Source: Roseiarcus sp963782255 (GTDB lineage: Bacteria > Pseudomonadota > Alphaproteobacteria > Rhizobiales > Beijerinckiaceae). From it: a stretch of DNA of 64,000 nt. Location: the NCBI GenBank assembly GCA_963782255.1, contig CAWAIS010000001.1, forward strand, positions 5,518,001-5,582,000, read 5' to 3'. Shown piece by piece: positions 8,257 to 15,165 of the stretch. Position numbers and translations under genes: made by a program. The notes beneath the pieces were generated by a model. It did not search any database. It saw nothing but the letters and a program-made list of their open reading frames with translations, and had not been told where the DNA came from. Position 1 is the first letter of the stretch. The number at the start of each line of letters is the position of its first letter.

Positions 8257-8709
8257 TCACATCCCGTAGCCGCGCGCCATTGCGGCGGCCGCGAGCGGAA
8301 TGAGCGCGAACAGCGCCGCCTCCGCGTAGAGCGCGGTGCGCAGCCGCGACACCTCGCTGACCGGCGGTCGGAAGGCCGCGTCCGCGCGGACATGCCGGCG
8401 CCAGACGATGAAGGAATAGGTCGGGGCGACCGAAATCACCGCCACCGTCGCAAACAGCCCCATCTTGATCCAGAAGAAGGTGTTGGCGACATAATAGTCG
8501 AGGCCCTTGGCGGCGAAGAAGACCCGAGAGAGACCCGCCGCCAGCGCGACCGCCGCCACGATGCCGAACCACGCGTCGATCCGGGCAAGCCGGAGCACCG
8601 TGCGGTCGTCGATGACGCTCGCGGTCAGCGCCAGCTCAACGGCGAGAATCCCCGCCAGCGAGAACACCGCGAGATGATGGAAGCTGGCGAGCAGCCAGTC
8701 GAGGAACAT
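8257..8709 (-). CDS. DUF2214 integral membrane protein
   Basis: 150 residues from ATG 8709, preceded by a good GGAGG site. A much longer frame runs upstream to 8967 but crosses a palindromic repeat, so it was not used. Four hydrophobic segments: FHHLAVFSLAGILAVELALT, AWFGIVAAVALAAGLSRVFF, a central KMGLFATVAVISVAPTYSFI, and AEAALFALIPLAAAAMARGY at the end. The arrangement matches the DUF2214 family of predicted inner-membrane proteins, whose function is not known. It is convergent with the hydrolase gene, 16 bases apart. Confidence 0.82.
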   Translation of the reverse strand: MFLDWLLASFHHLAVFSLAGILAVELALTASVIDDRTVLRLARIDAWFGIVAAVALAAGLSRVFFAAKGLDYYVANTFFWIKMGLFATVAVISVAPTYSFIVWRRHVRADAAFRPPVSEVSRLRTALYAEAALFALIPLAAAAMARGYGM

Positions 8710-8836
8710 GGGGCAAAATCCTCCGCAAAGGAGACCGCGGACGAAATCTAACCGCCCCGAACGCGCGCCGCCAGCCGCGGCTACTTTGCGGGGTTGCGGG
8801 CGGACCGCGGCGCGGCTAACAAGAGCATGATGAATT

Positions 8837-8977
8837 CGTGTTGAACCAGCGCCGTCATTGCGAGGAGCGTGAGCGACGAAGCAATCCAGGGGCCGTGAGG
8901 CGCCTGACGTTCCCCTGGATTGCTTCGCTGCGCTCGCAATGACGGGAATGAATCGACTTGAATTCATCCCGCGCTAG
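8837..8977 (+). repeat. ~141-bp interspersed palindromic repeat, copy 1
   Basis: The element begins CGTGTTGAACC, contains GCCGTCATTGCGAGGAGCG and the inverted counterpart CGCTCGCAATGACGGG, with GAAGCAATCCAGG and CCCTGGATTGCTTC inside, and ends near CGACTTGAATTCATCCCGC. The whole can fold into one long hairpin. A second, highly similar copy lies at 15003-15144 in the opposite orientation. It belongs to the extragenic palindromic repeats common in Rhizobiales genomes. It sits between the DUF2214 and scoA starts. Confidence 0.88.
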
Positions 8978-9009
8978 GTCCGCGCTCTGCTGGGGATGAA
9001 CCTGAAGCC

Positions 9010-9717
9010 ATGAAAAAAGTTTTCGCGACTGCGGACGAGGCGCTCGCCGGCGTCGTCCGGGACGGCATGATGATCATGGCCGGCGGCTTCGGCCTCTGCG
9101 GCATCCCCGAGACGCTGATCGAGGCCATGCGCAAGACCGGGGTGAAGGACCTGACCGTCGTCTCCAACAACGCCGGCGTCGACGGCGTCGGCCTCGGCGT
9201 CCTGCTCGAGACCGGGCAGATCAAGAAAATGATTTCGAGCTACGTCGGCGAAAACAAGATCTTCGCCAGCCTCTATCTGTCCGGCAAGCTCGAGCTCGAG
9301 TTCAATCCGCAAGGCACGCTCGCCGAGCGCATCCGCGCCGGCGGCGCCGGCATCCCCGCGTTCTTCACCAAGACAGGCGTCGGCACGATCGTCGCGGAGG
9401 GCAAGGAAATTCGCGACTTCAACAACGAAGCCTATCTCATGGAAACCGGCCTCGTCGCCGACATCTCGCTCGTCCACGCCTGGAAGGGCGACACCGAAGG
9501 CAACCTCGTCTACCGCAAGACCGCGCGCAATTTTAATCCGATGATGGCGAGCGCGGGCAAAGTGACGATCGCCGAGGTCGAGCATCTGGTCGAGCCGGGC
9601 GAGCTCGATGCCGACCAGATCATCACGCCGGGCGTCTTCGTCCATCGCATCGTCCACGTTCCCGACGCCGTGAAACACATCGAGCAGCGCACGACACGCA
9701 AACGCGACGCGGCGTGA
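9010..9717 (+). CDS. scoA: 3-oxoacid CoA-transferase, subunit A
   Basis: 235 residues, the normal length for the alpha subunit. The CoA-transferase I motif GGFGLCGIPETLIEAM lies near residue 25, followed by LTVVSNNAGVDGVGLGVLL and ISSYVGENK. Residues 105-125 hold the GGAGIPAFFTKTGVGT loop. With ScoB it moves CoA from succinyl-CoA to acetoacetate, linking ketone bodies or polyhydroxybutyrate breakdown to acetyl-CoA. In most genomes the B gene follows directly; here 346 bases of repeat DNA separate them. Confidence 0.95.
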   Translation: MKKVFATADEALAGVVRDGMMIMAGGFGLCGIPETLIEAMRKTGVKDLTVVSNNAGVDGVGLGVLLETGQIKKMISSYVGENKIFASLYLSGKLELEFNPQGTLAERIRAGGAGIPAFFTKTGVGTIVAEGKEIRDFNNEAYLMETGLVADISLVHAWKGDTEGNLVYRKTARNFNPMMASAGKVTIAEVEHLVEPGELDADQIITPGVFVHRIVHVPDAVKHIEQRTTRKRDAA

Positions 9718-9766
9718 GCTGACGGGGATCGGATGGAGTCGAACGCGACGATGACGGGCGCGACCA

Positions 9767-10026
9767 CCCCTTCTTCCTCGGAGAGAAGCTGGCGTCATAG
9801 GGCGTTCGGAAGAACGCCCGTCTTTCGACGGGCTATGGCGCCGGATGCCCCTTCTCCCTCGGGGAGAAGGTGGCGCGAAGCGCCGGATGAGGGCTTGGCT
9901 CCAAGCCCTGGCAAATTCCGCACGGAAACGCTTTGGAGGCTCGTCGCTCGACCCGCTGCCGCGGCGCGAAGTCCCTCAGCCGGCCGCGCTCACGCGCGGG
10001 CCACCTTCTCCACGAGGGAGAAGGGG
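9767..10026. repeat. Mosaic of short repeats separating scoA and scoB
   Basis: Three copies of a ~27-base motif of the form CCCTTCTCCCTCGGGGAGAA followed by GGTGGCG lie at 9767-9794, 9847-9874 and, inverted, at 10000-10026. The last two differ at one base over 27. Each carries its own small palindrome (CTTCTCC...GGAGAAG). A different, double-hairpin repeat is nested between the first two copies. No gene is visible between 9718 and 10063. Confidence 0.8.
9796..9838 (+). repeat. Double-hairpin repeat, copy A
   Basis: CATAG and CTATG close the element. Inside are GGGCGTTC-ggaa-GAACGCCC and, sharing GCCC, the second hairpin GCCCGTC-tttc-GACGGGC. Related copies occur at 48716-48759 (same strand) and 42727-42767 (opposite strand, partial). 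Confidence 0.75.
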
Positions 10027-10063
10027 CGCAAATCGCAAAGCTTGAACTCCTAGGAGATGCCGC

Positions 10064-10708
10064 ATGCCCTGGACCCGTGACCAAATGGCGGCCCGCGCCG
10101 CCAAGGAACTGAAGGACGGCTTCTACGTCAACCTCGGCATCGGCATCCCGACGCTTGTGTCGAACTACATCCCCGCCGGCATGAGCGTGCAGCTGCAGAG
10201 CGAGAACGGCATGCTCGGCATGGGACCCTTCCCGTATGAGGGCGAGGAGGACCCCGACCTCATCAACGCCGGCAAGCAGACGGTCACGCAGCTGCCGACG
10301 ACGAGCTTTTTCTCGAGCGCCAATTCCTTCGCCATGATCCGTGGCGGCCACATCGACCTCGCCATTCTCGGCGCGATGCAGGTGTCGGAGAACGGGGATC
10401 TCGCCAACTGGATGATCCCGGGCAAGATGGTCAAGGGGATGGGCGGCGCGATGGACCTCGTCGCGGGCGTCAAGCGCATCGTGGTCGTGATGGAGCATGC
10501 GGCCAAAGACGGGCCGAAGCTCCTCCACCATTGCACGCTGCCTTTGACGGGAGCGAAGGTGGTCGACCTGGTCATCACCGATCTCGGCGTGTTCTCGATC
10601 GACAAGCACGGCTATCGCGGCATGGCGCTTATTGAGCTCGCGCCCGGCGTCACGGAGGCCGAAGTCGCCGCCAAGACCGAGGCGGCTTATCGGGTGGCGC
10701 TGAACTGA
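10064..10708 (+). CDS. scoB: 3-oxoacid CoA-transferase, subunit B
   Basis: 214 residues, normal for the beta subunit. It has KDGFYVNLGIGIPTLVSNY, then LQSENGMLGMGPFPYEGEED. The Glu in SENG is the residue that forms the covalent CoA thioester in this family. GHIDLAILGAMQVSENGDLA and CTLPLTGAKVVDLVITDLGV complete the fold. ATG 10064 follows CTAGGAGATG. It works with the scoA product. The distance from scoA means it may depend on a long mRNA through hairpin-rich DNA, or on its own promoter. Confidence 0.95.
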   Translation: MPWTRDQMAARAAKELKDGFYVNLGIGIPTLVSNYIPAGMSVQLQSENGMLGMGPFPYEGEEDPDLINAGKQTVTQLPTTSFFSSANSFAMIRGGHIDLAILGAMQVSENGDLANWMIPGKMVKGMGGAMDLVAGVKRIVVVMEHAAKDGPKLLHHCTLPLTGAKVVDLVITDLGVFSIDKHGYRGMALIELAPGVTEAEVAAKTEAAYRVALN

Positions 10709-10780
10709 ACCTTGAGCTCGCGTTTTCAATTGCCGTGATCCGCGAGCCCGGGCCGATCGCTATAAGCGCCGATTTAGCGA

Positions 10781-10857
10781 TGGTACCGCCACCCCGGATC
10801 GAACGGGGGACCTCTAGATCCACAATCTAGCGCTCTGACCAGCTGAGCTATGGCGGC
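10781..10857 (-). tRNA. tRNA-His (anticodon GTG)
   Basis: A complete cloverleaf read on the minus strand. The acceptor arm GCCGCCA (10857-10851) pairs with TGGCGGT, with a G-T pair at 1-72. The D arm is GCTC/GAGC. The anticodon stem is CTAGA/TCTAG around loop TTGTGGA, so the anticodon is GTG. The T arm is CCCCG-TTCGATC-CGGGG. The discriminator is A73 and CCA is encoded. An A73 tRNA-His is the known alphaproteobacterial form, which does not need the usual G-1:C73 identity pair. Confidence 0.95.
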
Positions 10858-10940
10858 CTGTTCGAGATCGGCGCGGAAACTAGTGTCAAAGCGCTGCGCT
10901 TGCAAGGTCTCGCGAACCGACCGCGCCCCTCCGGCGATGG

Positions 10941-10982
10941 ACAAAAAAAGGGACGCCGCCCGCGGAGTCGCGAGCGGCGTCC
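10941..10982 (-). terminator. Rho-independent terminator of the phasin gene
   Basis: Read on the minus strand, GGACGCCGC and GCGGCGTCC form a perfect 9-bp stem with a 14-base loop, followed directly by CTTTTTTTGTCC. It lies 32 bases after the stop of the phasin gene that ends at 11015, and stands before the tRNA-His gene on the same strand. Confidence 0.9.
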
Positions 10983-11014
10983 GGGGACGACGCGCGGGAG
11001 GAAAACGCGCCGCC

Positions 11015-11521
11015 TTAGACCGCGATCTTGAAGGACTTCGCGACTTGGTCCTTGATCGGCTCGATCGCTTCGACCATCGTCTTCTGCGCCAAGGCGCCGA
11101 TGTCCTTGACCTGTCCAGTGACGGCGTCGACCTGCTTGCGGGCGAACTCGCTCTGCAGCGCCACGAGATCCGACAGCGACTTGACGGCGAACGACGCCTT
11201 CATGAAATCGAGATTCGCCTCGGTATTCGTGCGCAGGGCCTCGAAGGCCTTGGCGTTGATGGCGATTGCGCCGTCCTTCGCTGCGGCGAAGCTCAGTTCA
11301 AAAGCGTTGGCCGCTTCGTCCGCCGAGACCTTCGCCTTGACGAAGGCCGCTCGCGAATCGGAGACGCCCTTCTCGAGCGCCGAGCGCATGCTCTGCTGCA
11401 TCTCCTCGGCCGGTTCGGCGATGGCCTCTACCGCTTCGGCCGGAGTGGGGATGATGTCCGCGGAAACCGGGTCCGGGACGGCGGCCTGGGCGGCCGCGGA
11501 TTTCTTTGGTGAGCTGGCCAT
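11015..11521 (-). CDS. Phasin family protein
   Basis: 168 residues, almost wholly helical and Ala-rich with no cysteine. A disordered N-terminus (MASSPKKSAAAQAAVPDP) precedes long amphipathic helices, including DLVALQSEFARKQVDAVTGQ and VKDIGALAQKTMVEAIEPI. The L-x-x-L-Q-x-E-F-x-x-K-Q-x-D pattern is typical of phasins, which coat polyhydroxybutyrate granules. ATG 11521 follows GAAGGGA. A second phasin gene lies 56 bases upstream on the same strand, and a strong terminator follows this one. Granule coating is by family analogy. Confidence 0.9.
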   Translation of the reverse strand: MASSPKKSAAAQAAVPDPVSADIIPTPAEAVEAIAEPAEEMQQSMRSALEKGVSDSRAAFVKAKVSADEAANAFELSFAAAKDGAIAINAKAFEALRTNTEANLDFMKASFAVKSLSDLVALQSEFARKQVDAVTGQVKDIGALAQKTMVEAIEPIKDQVAKSFKIAV

Positions 11522-11577
11522 AAGTGCTTCCCTTCGTGCCTTCGTACTTTCTGGATTTCGGATGCGAGCTCTAAGGT

Positions 11578-11943
11578 TCAGTTCGAGCCCGGCGTGATGC
11601 TCTTCTGGACGACGGCGCCAAGCTCCTTGGCTTGCGTCTGCAAGGCGGCGATCTGCGTCTTCAGGTATTCGCTCTGGATCGCGAAAACCTCTTGCGGGTC
11701 CTTGGCGCGGACGAGCTTCTGCGCCAGTTCGAATGCGGCGTTCACGTTCTGCTCGGTATAGGTGAGGACGTGCGCGCTCACCGACTTGGCGCCGCCCTGT
11801 GTCGTGCCAGCCGCTTCGCCGGCGACGCCGGCGGTGCGCTGCGCGACCGCGAGAAAGCCCTCGAAAGCCTTGCGCGCCTGCTCGACGCTGCGCTCGGCGA
11901 AATCACGCAATTCGGTGGGAACTTCGAACGGAGAATTGGACAT
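11578..11943 (-). CDS. Phasin family protein (second copy)
   Basis: 121 residues from ATG 11943, chosen because AAAGGG lies 6 bases upstream; ATG 11949 is too close to it. It is a helical, cysteine-free protein: VPTELRDFAERSVEQARKAF, NVNAAFELAQKLVRAKDPQE, then VFAIQSEYLKTQIAALQTQA. The last matches the Q-S-E-Y-x-K-x-Q core shared with the neighbouring phasin. Two different phasins in tandem suggest active polyhydroxybutyrate storage. TGCA-containing motifs upstream (12035-12078) could bind a PhaR-like repressor (weak inference). Confidence 0.9.
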   Translation of the reverse strand: MSNSPFEVPTELRDFAERSVEQARKAFEGFLAVAQRTAGVAGEAAGTTQGGAKSVSAHVLTYTEQNVNAAFELAQKLVRAKDPQEVFAIQSEYLKTQIAALQTQAKELGAVVQKSITPGSN

Positions 11944-12034
11944 TTTCATCCCTTTCGGACAGTTGGATGGGACGCTTGACCCATCAGCATCGGGAATCCT
12001 TATAGCCCAATTTTTGCTGCGCCGCAACATAATT

Positions 12035-12078
12035 TTGCAGTGCACCAAAACTTTTTAACCTTGCTCCAAATCGGTGCA
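12035..12078. promoter_or_regulatory. TGCA-rich motifs upstream of the phasin genes (possible PhaR sites)
   Basis: TTGCAGTGCA at 12035-12044 and a further TGCA at 12075-12078 lie about 90-135 bases upstream of the phasin start. PhaR repressors of polyhydroxybutyrate genes are known to bind TGC-rich sequences. The motifs are short, so chance is quite possible. Confidence 0.25.
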
Positions 12079-12110
12079 TGCGGCGCCGTGGTGAAAACTT
12101 CGCAACAGCG

Positions 12111-12125
12111 TTAAACTTTCCCTAA
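12111..12125. promoter_or_regulatory. Near-consensus CtrA box upstream of the PAS kinase
   Basis: TTAA-ACTTTCC-CTAA differs at one base from TTAA-N7-TTAA. It lies 40 bases before the TTG start used for the kinase gene. A link is attractive because kinases of this type act on the CtrA pathway, but a single near-match may be chance. Confidence 0.35.
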
Positions 12126-12164
12126 CGGTCCGCGGGCTCGACTCGCCCCGGCAACCTGCGCCCA

Positions 12165-14987
12165 TTGATTGCGAGCCGACCTTTGACCCTTGAGCCGCCA
12201 ACGCCAATCGAAGAATCCGGACCGGCTTCGGTTTCCGGCCAGGCAGACGCTCGCCTTGCGGTCCTCGATCCGATGGGACGCGTCGTTCGCGCCAGTGAGG
12301 CCGCCCTGCGGCTGTTCGGGGCGGACGCGGAGGCGCTCGAGCGTCGGCTTATCGGGGGCGAAGGACCGAGCGCCCGCCGTCTGCGCCGCCTCGCCCAGAC
12401 TTTGCCGGTCGGCGCCCCGCCTCGACTCGAGCGGATGCGCTTCTCGATCGGGCGGCGTTCGATCGACGTGAATCTGCTCTGCGCGCGCGTCGCTGCGCCG
12501 GGCGGCGCGACCTATCTCGTCCTTTCGGAACCTCGCGCCGGGAGCAGCGCCGAACCCGCAGCGGCCGAGCCCGTCGCTGCCGACCCCCGGCCGGCGCCAG
12601 CAAGGTCGCGTTTCCTCTGGACAGTCGACGCCGCAGGCCGATTCAGCGCGACTGACGCCGCTTTGGCGACGGTTCTGGGCCGGAACGCCCCCAAGCCCGG
12701 CGAGACGGTCGATGATCTGTGGCGGAGGGCTGGCCTCGAGCGCGGCGCCGATCTCGCGGCCGCCCTGGCGAAGAGGGAGACGTTTTCCGACCTCACCGTT
12801 CTCTGGCCCGCGGTCGAAGACGATCAGCGAATCGAGATCCGGCTTTCCGGCGCCCCGGTCTACGACCGCGATCGAGGCTTCGCCGGATACCGCGGGTTCG
12901 GGGTTGTCGGCGAGACGATCGAGGACCGCGCAGAGGTCGAGCCGCCCGCCATCGAGGACGCAGCGCCTGAAGAGCGCGCTCCTTCGCAGGGCGAGATCCC
13001 TCAGGCGAAGGCCGTTTCTGATGCCGCGAGCGGCGTCGAAGCCGGGCCGACAACGAGCGAATCGGTTCCCGAACCGCCAGAGAGCGCAGCGCTCGATCCG
13101 GCGGAGGCGCCCGGAACGAGCGGCGAGGCGGTTAGAGACGGCCTTTCGGGCGGCCAATCCCCCGCCGCCGTCGCGAGTTCCGCGCCTCCTCCGCCGCACG
13201 AACGGACGGCGGAAATCTACGTTCTCAGGCAGACCGCCCAATCCGCGGCGCCCGCAAAGATCGTTCCCATCCGGCCCGGCGCGCCAGCGCCTCCTCCTCC
13301 GGACGTGTCGCAAGGCGGCGAGACGGTGGAGCTCACCAAGAGCGAGCGGGACGCCTTTCGCGAAATCGCTCGCGCGCTCGTGGGCCGGACCTCCTCCGGT
13401 CGTCCGGACCGCCCTTCGGACGCCATGGCGGCGGCGGACCCCGAGGGCGACTCGGAAGCGGCTGTCGCGCCGCCTTCGCCAGGGCCGCCCGCAGCCGCGC
13501 CGGACGGGGACGACCCGGTTTGGAGAAACGCGGCCGGCGTGCTCGACCGGCTTCCGGTCGGGGTCGCCGTCGCGCGCGACGGGCTCGCCCTGTACGCCAA
13601 CCACACTCTGCTCGCCCTGCTCGGCTATTGCGATTTCGAGCACTTCCAGAGCGCCGACGGCTTCGCCGCGATGTTCCGCGACCACGACCCGGACGCCATG
13701 TCGGCCGAGGGAGGAGGCTCGCTATCGATCGTCCGCGAGGACGGCCAACCGCTCCGCGTCGACGGTCATGCGCAGGCGATCATCTGGGACGGTGCGCCAG
13801 CGACCCTGATCGCGTTGCGCCGCTCAGAACCCGCGGTCGCAGACAGGCGGGATGACGCGGCACGCGCATCGCTTGCTCGCAATGGCTCGGCGGCGGAACT
13901 CCAGGAGATGCTCGACCGTGCGACCGACGGCGCGGTCACACTCGACCCCGCCGGGCGCATCGTCAGCCTCAACGCATCGGCCGAGCGGCTGTTCGGATAC
14001 GAGCAGAGGCAGGTTGCGGGCGAAAGCGTGCTCATGCTGCTCGCGCCGCAGAGCCATCCGGAGACGACCGCGAGACTCGAGAGCCTGAGCCGTCCGGATG
14101 AGTCCGCGCCAACGGGCGCGCTCGTCGTGGTCGGGCGGCGGCGCGACGGAGCGGCGTTGACCTTGGCCCTGACGCTCGCGCGGGTCGGCCCGCCGGAGGC
14201 GTTCCACTATTGCGCGCTGGCGCGGGACTTGAGCCAGGAGCGCGAAGCCGAGCGTCGGCTTGCGGCGGCGCGCGACGCGGCGCTTGCGACGAGCGCGGCC
14301 AAGACCGATTTTCTGGCCCAGGTCAGCCACGAGATCCGGACGCCGCTGCACGCCATTCTCGGCTTCGCCGAGGTGATGACGGAGGAGCGCTTCGGCCCGA
14401 TCGGCAACGAGCGCTACAAGGATTATCTCAAGGACATCCATACGTCCGGCATGCACGTGATGAGCCTCGCCGACGATCTCCTCGACTTGAGCAAGATCGA
14501 GGCAGGCAAGCTCGACCTCGCCTTTGCGCCGGTCGACGCCAACAGCGTCATCCGCGAATGCCTGTCGCTCATGCAGCCACAGGCGGCGCGCGAACGCATC
14601 ATCGTGCGCGTCTCGCTCTTCGATCATCTGCCGCTTGTGATCGCGGACGAGCGCTCGCTCCGCCAGATTCTCCTCAATCTCATGTCGAACGCGGTGAAGT
14701 TCAACGAGCCGGGCGGGCAGGTCATCGTCTCGACCGCGGTCGACGCGGCCGGTCAGGCGGTGATCCGCGTGCGCGACACCGGCGTCGGCATGAACGAGGC
14801 CGAACTCGGGCACGCGCTCGAGCCGTTCGGGCAGATCGGCCGGCAGGGCAAGGGCGGGGCGGGACTTGGCCTTCCGCTGACGAAGGCCTTGGTCGAGGCG
14901 AACAAGGCCGAGTTTTCGATCAAGAGCCGGCGCGAGCACGGCACGCTGATCGAGATCGCGTTCCCGACCATCCAGGCGGCGCAGTAA
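12165..14987 (+). CDS. Multi-PAS sensor histidine kinase (PdhS/PleC/DivJ-like)
   Basis: 940 residues without transmembrane segments, so probably cytoplasmic. PAS-like segments lie near 30-80 (LAVLDPMGRVVRASEAALRL), 150-210, 455-550 (VGVAVARDGLALYANHTLL) and 585-690 (AVTLDPAGRIVSLNASAERL). Between ~250 and 450 is a Pro/Ala/Glu-rich, probably disordered linker. The HisKA block has the phosphoacceptor in FLAQVSHEIRTPLHAILGF. The ATPase part has LRQILLNLMSNAVKF, VRDTGVGM and GGAGLGLPLTKALVE. There is no receiver domain. The architecture and the HisKA helix (DLLDLSKIEAGKL) resemble the PdhS/PleC/DivJ group that controls DivK and CtrA. The start is TTG 12165; an in-frame stop at 12123 limits the gene upstream, and the first ATG is about 100 bases later. 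Confidence 0.88.
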   Translation: MIASRPLTLEPPTPIEESGPASVSGQADARLAVLDPMGRVVRASEAALRLFGADAEALERRLIGGEGPSARRLRRLAQTLPVGAPPRLERMRFSIGRRSIDVNLLCARVAAPGGATYLVLSEPRAGSSAEPAAAEPVAADPRPAPARSRFLWTVDAAGRFSATDAALATVLGRNAPKPGETVDDLWRRAGLERGADLAAALAKRETFSDLTVLWPAVEDDQRIEIRLSGAPVYDRDRGFAGYRGFGVVGETIEDRAEVEPPAIEDAAPEERAPSQGEIPQAKAVSDAASGVEAGPTTSESVPEPPESAALDPAEAPGTSGEAVRDGLSGGQSPAAVASSAPPPPHERTAEIYVLRQTAQSAAPAKIVPIRPGAPAPPPPDVSQGGETVELTKSERDAFREIARALVGRTSSGRPDRPSDAMAAADPEGDSEAAVAPPSPGPPAAAPDGDDPVWRNAAGVLDRLPVGVAVARDGLALYANHTLLALLGYCDFEHFQSADGFAAMFRDHDPDAMSAEGGGSLSIVREDGQPLRVDGHAQAIIWDGAPATLIALRRSEPAVADRRDDAARASLARNGSAAELQEMLDRATDGAVTLDPAGRIVSLNASAERLFGYEQRQVAGESVLMLLAPQSHPETTARLESLSRPDESAPTGALVVVGRRRDGAALTLALTLARVGPPEAFHYCALARDLSQEREAERRLAAARDAALATSAAKTDFLAQVSHEIRTPLHAILGFAEVMTEERFGPIGNERYKDYLKDIHTSGMHVMSLADDLLDLSKIEAGKLDLAFAPVDANSVIRECLSLMQPQAARERIIVRVSLFDHLPLVIADERSLRQILLNLMSNAVKFNEPGGQVIVSTAVDAAGQAVIRVRDTGVGMNEAELGHALEPFGQIGRQGKGGAGLGLPLTKALVEANKAEFSIKSRREHGTLIEIAFPTIQAAQ

Positions 14988-15002
14988 GGCAGGCCCCTGA
15001 TG

Positions 15003-15144
15003 CTAAAGCGGGATGAAGTCAAGTCGATCATGCCCGTCATTGCGATCGAAGTGAAGCAATCCAGGGGAACGTCGGGCGCGCCCTACGGCTGCTGGATTGC
15101 TTCGTCGCTCACGCTCCTCGCAATGACGGCGTTGGTTCAACACG
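15003..15144 (-). repeat. ~141-bp interspersed palindromic repeat, copy 2 (inverted)
   Basis: The reverse complement of this stretch matches the repeat at 8837-8977 over its whole length, with the same ends (CGTGTTGAACC and CTTCATCCCGC) and the same internal GTCATTGCGAGGAGCGTGAG. The central loop diverges most. It lies in the gap between the kinase stop and the malic enzyme stop. Confidence 0.88.
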
Positions 15145-15165
15145 CGCCTGAAGCCATCGTTCTTG

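Noticed and set aside
8710..8967. N-terminal extension of the DUF2214 gene to 8967
   Set aside because: The extension is translated from the palindromic repeat and lacks hydrophobic or conserved features. ATG 8709 has a good ribosome site.
12111..13685. 524-codon minus-strand frame opposite the PAS kinase
   Set aside because: It covers the low-complexity linker of the kinase in reverse. The plus strand has clear PAS and kinase motifs; this frame has none.
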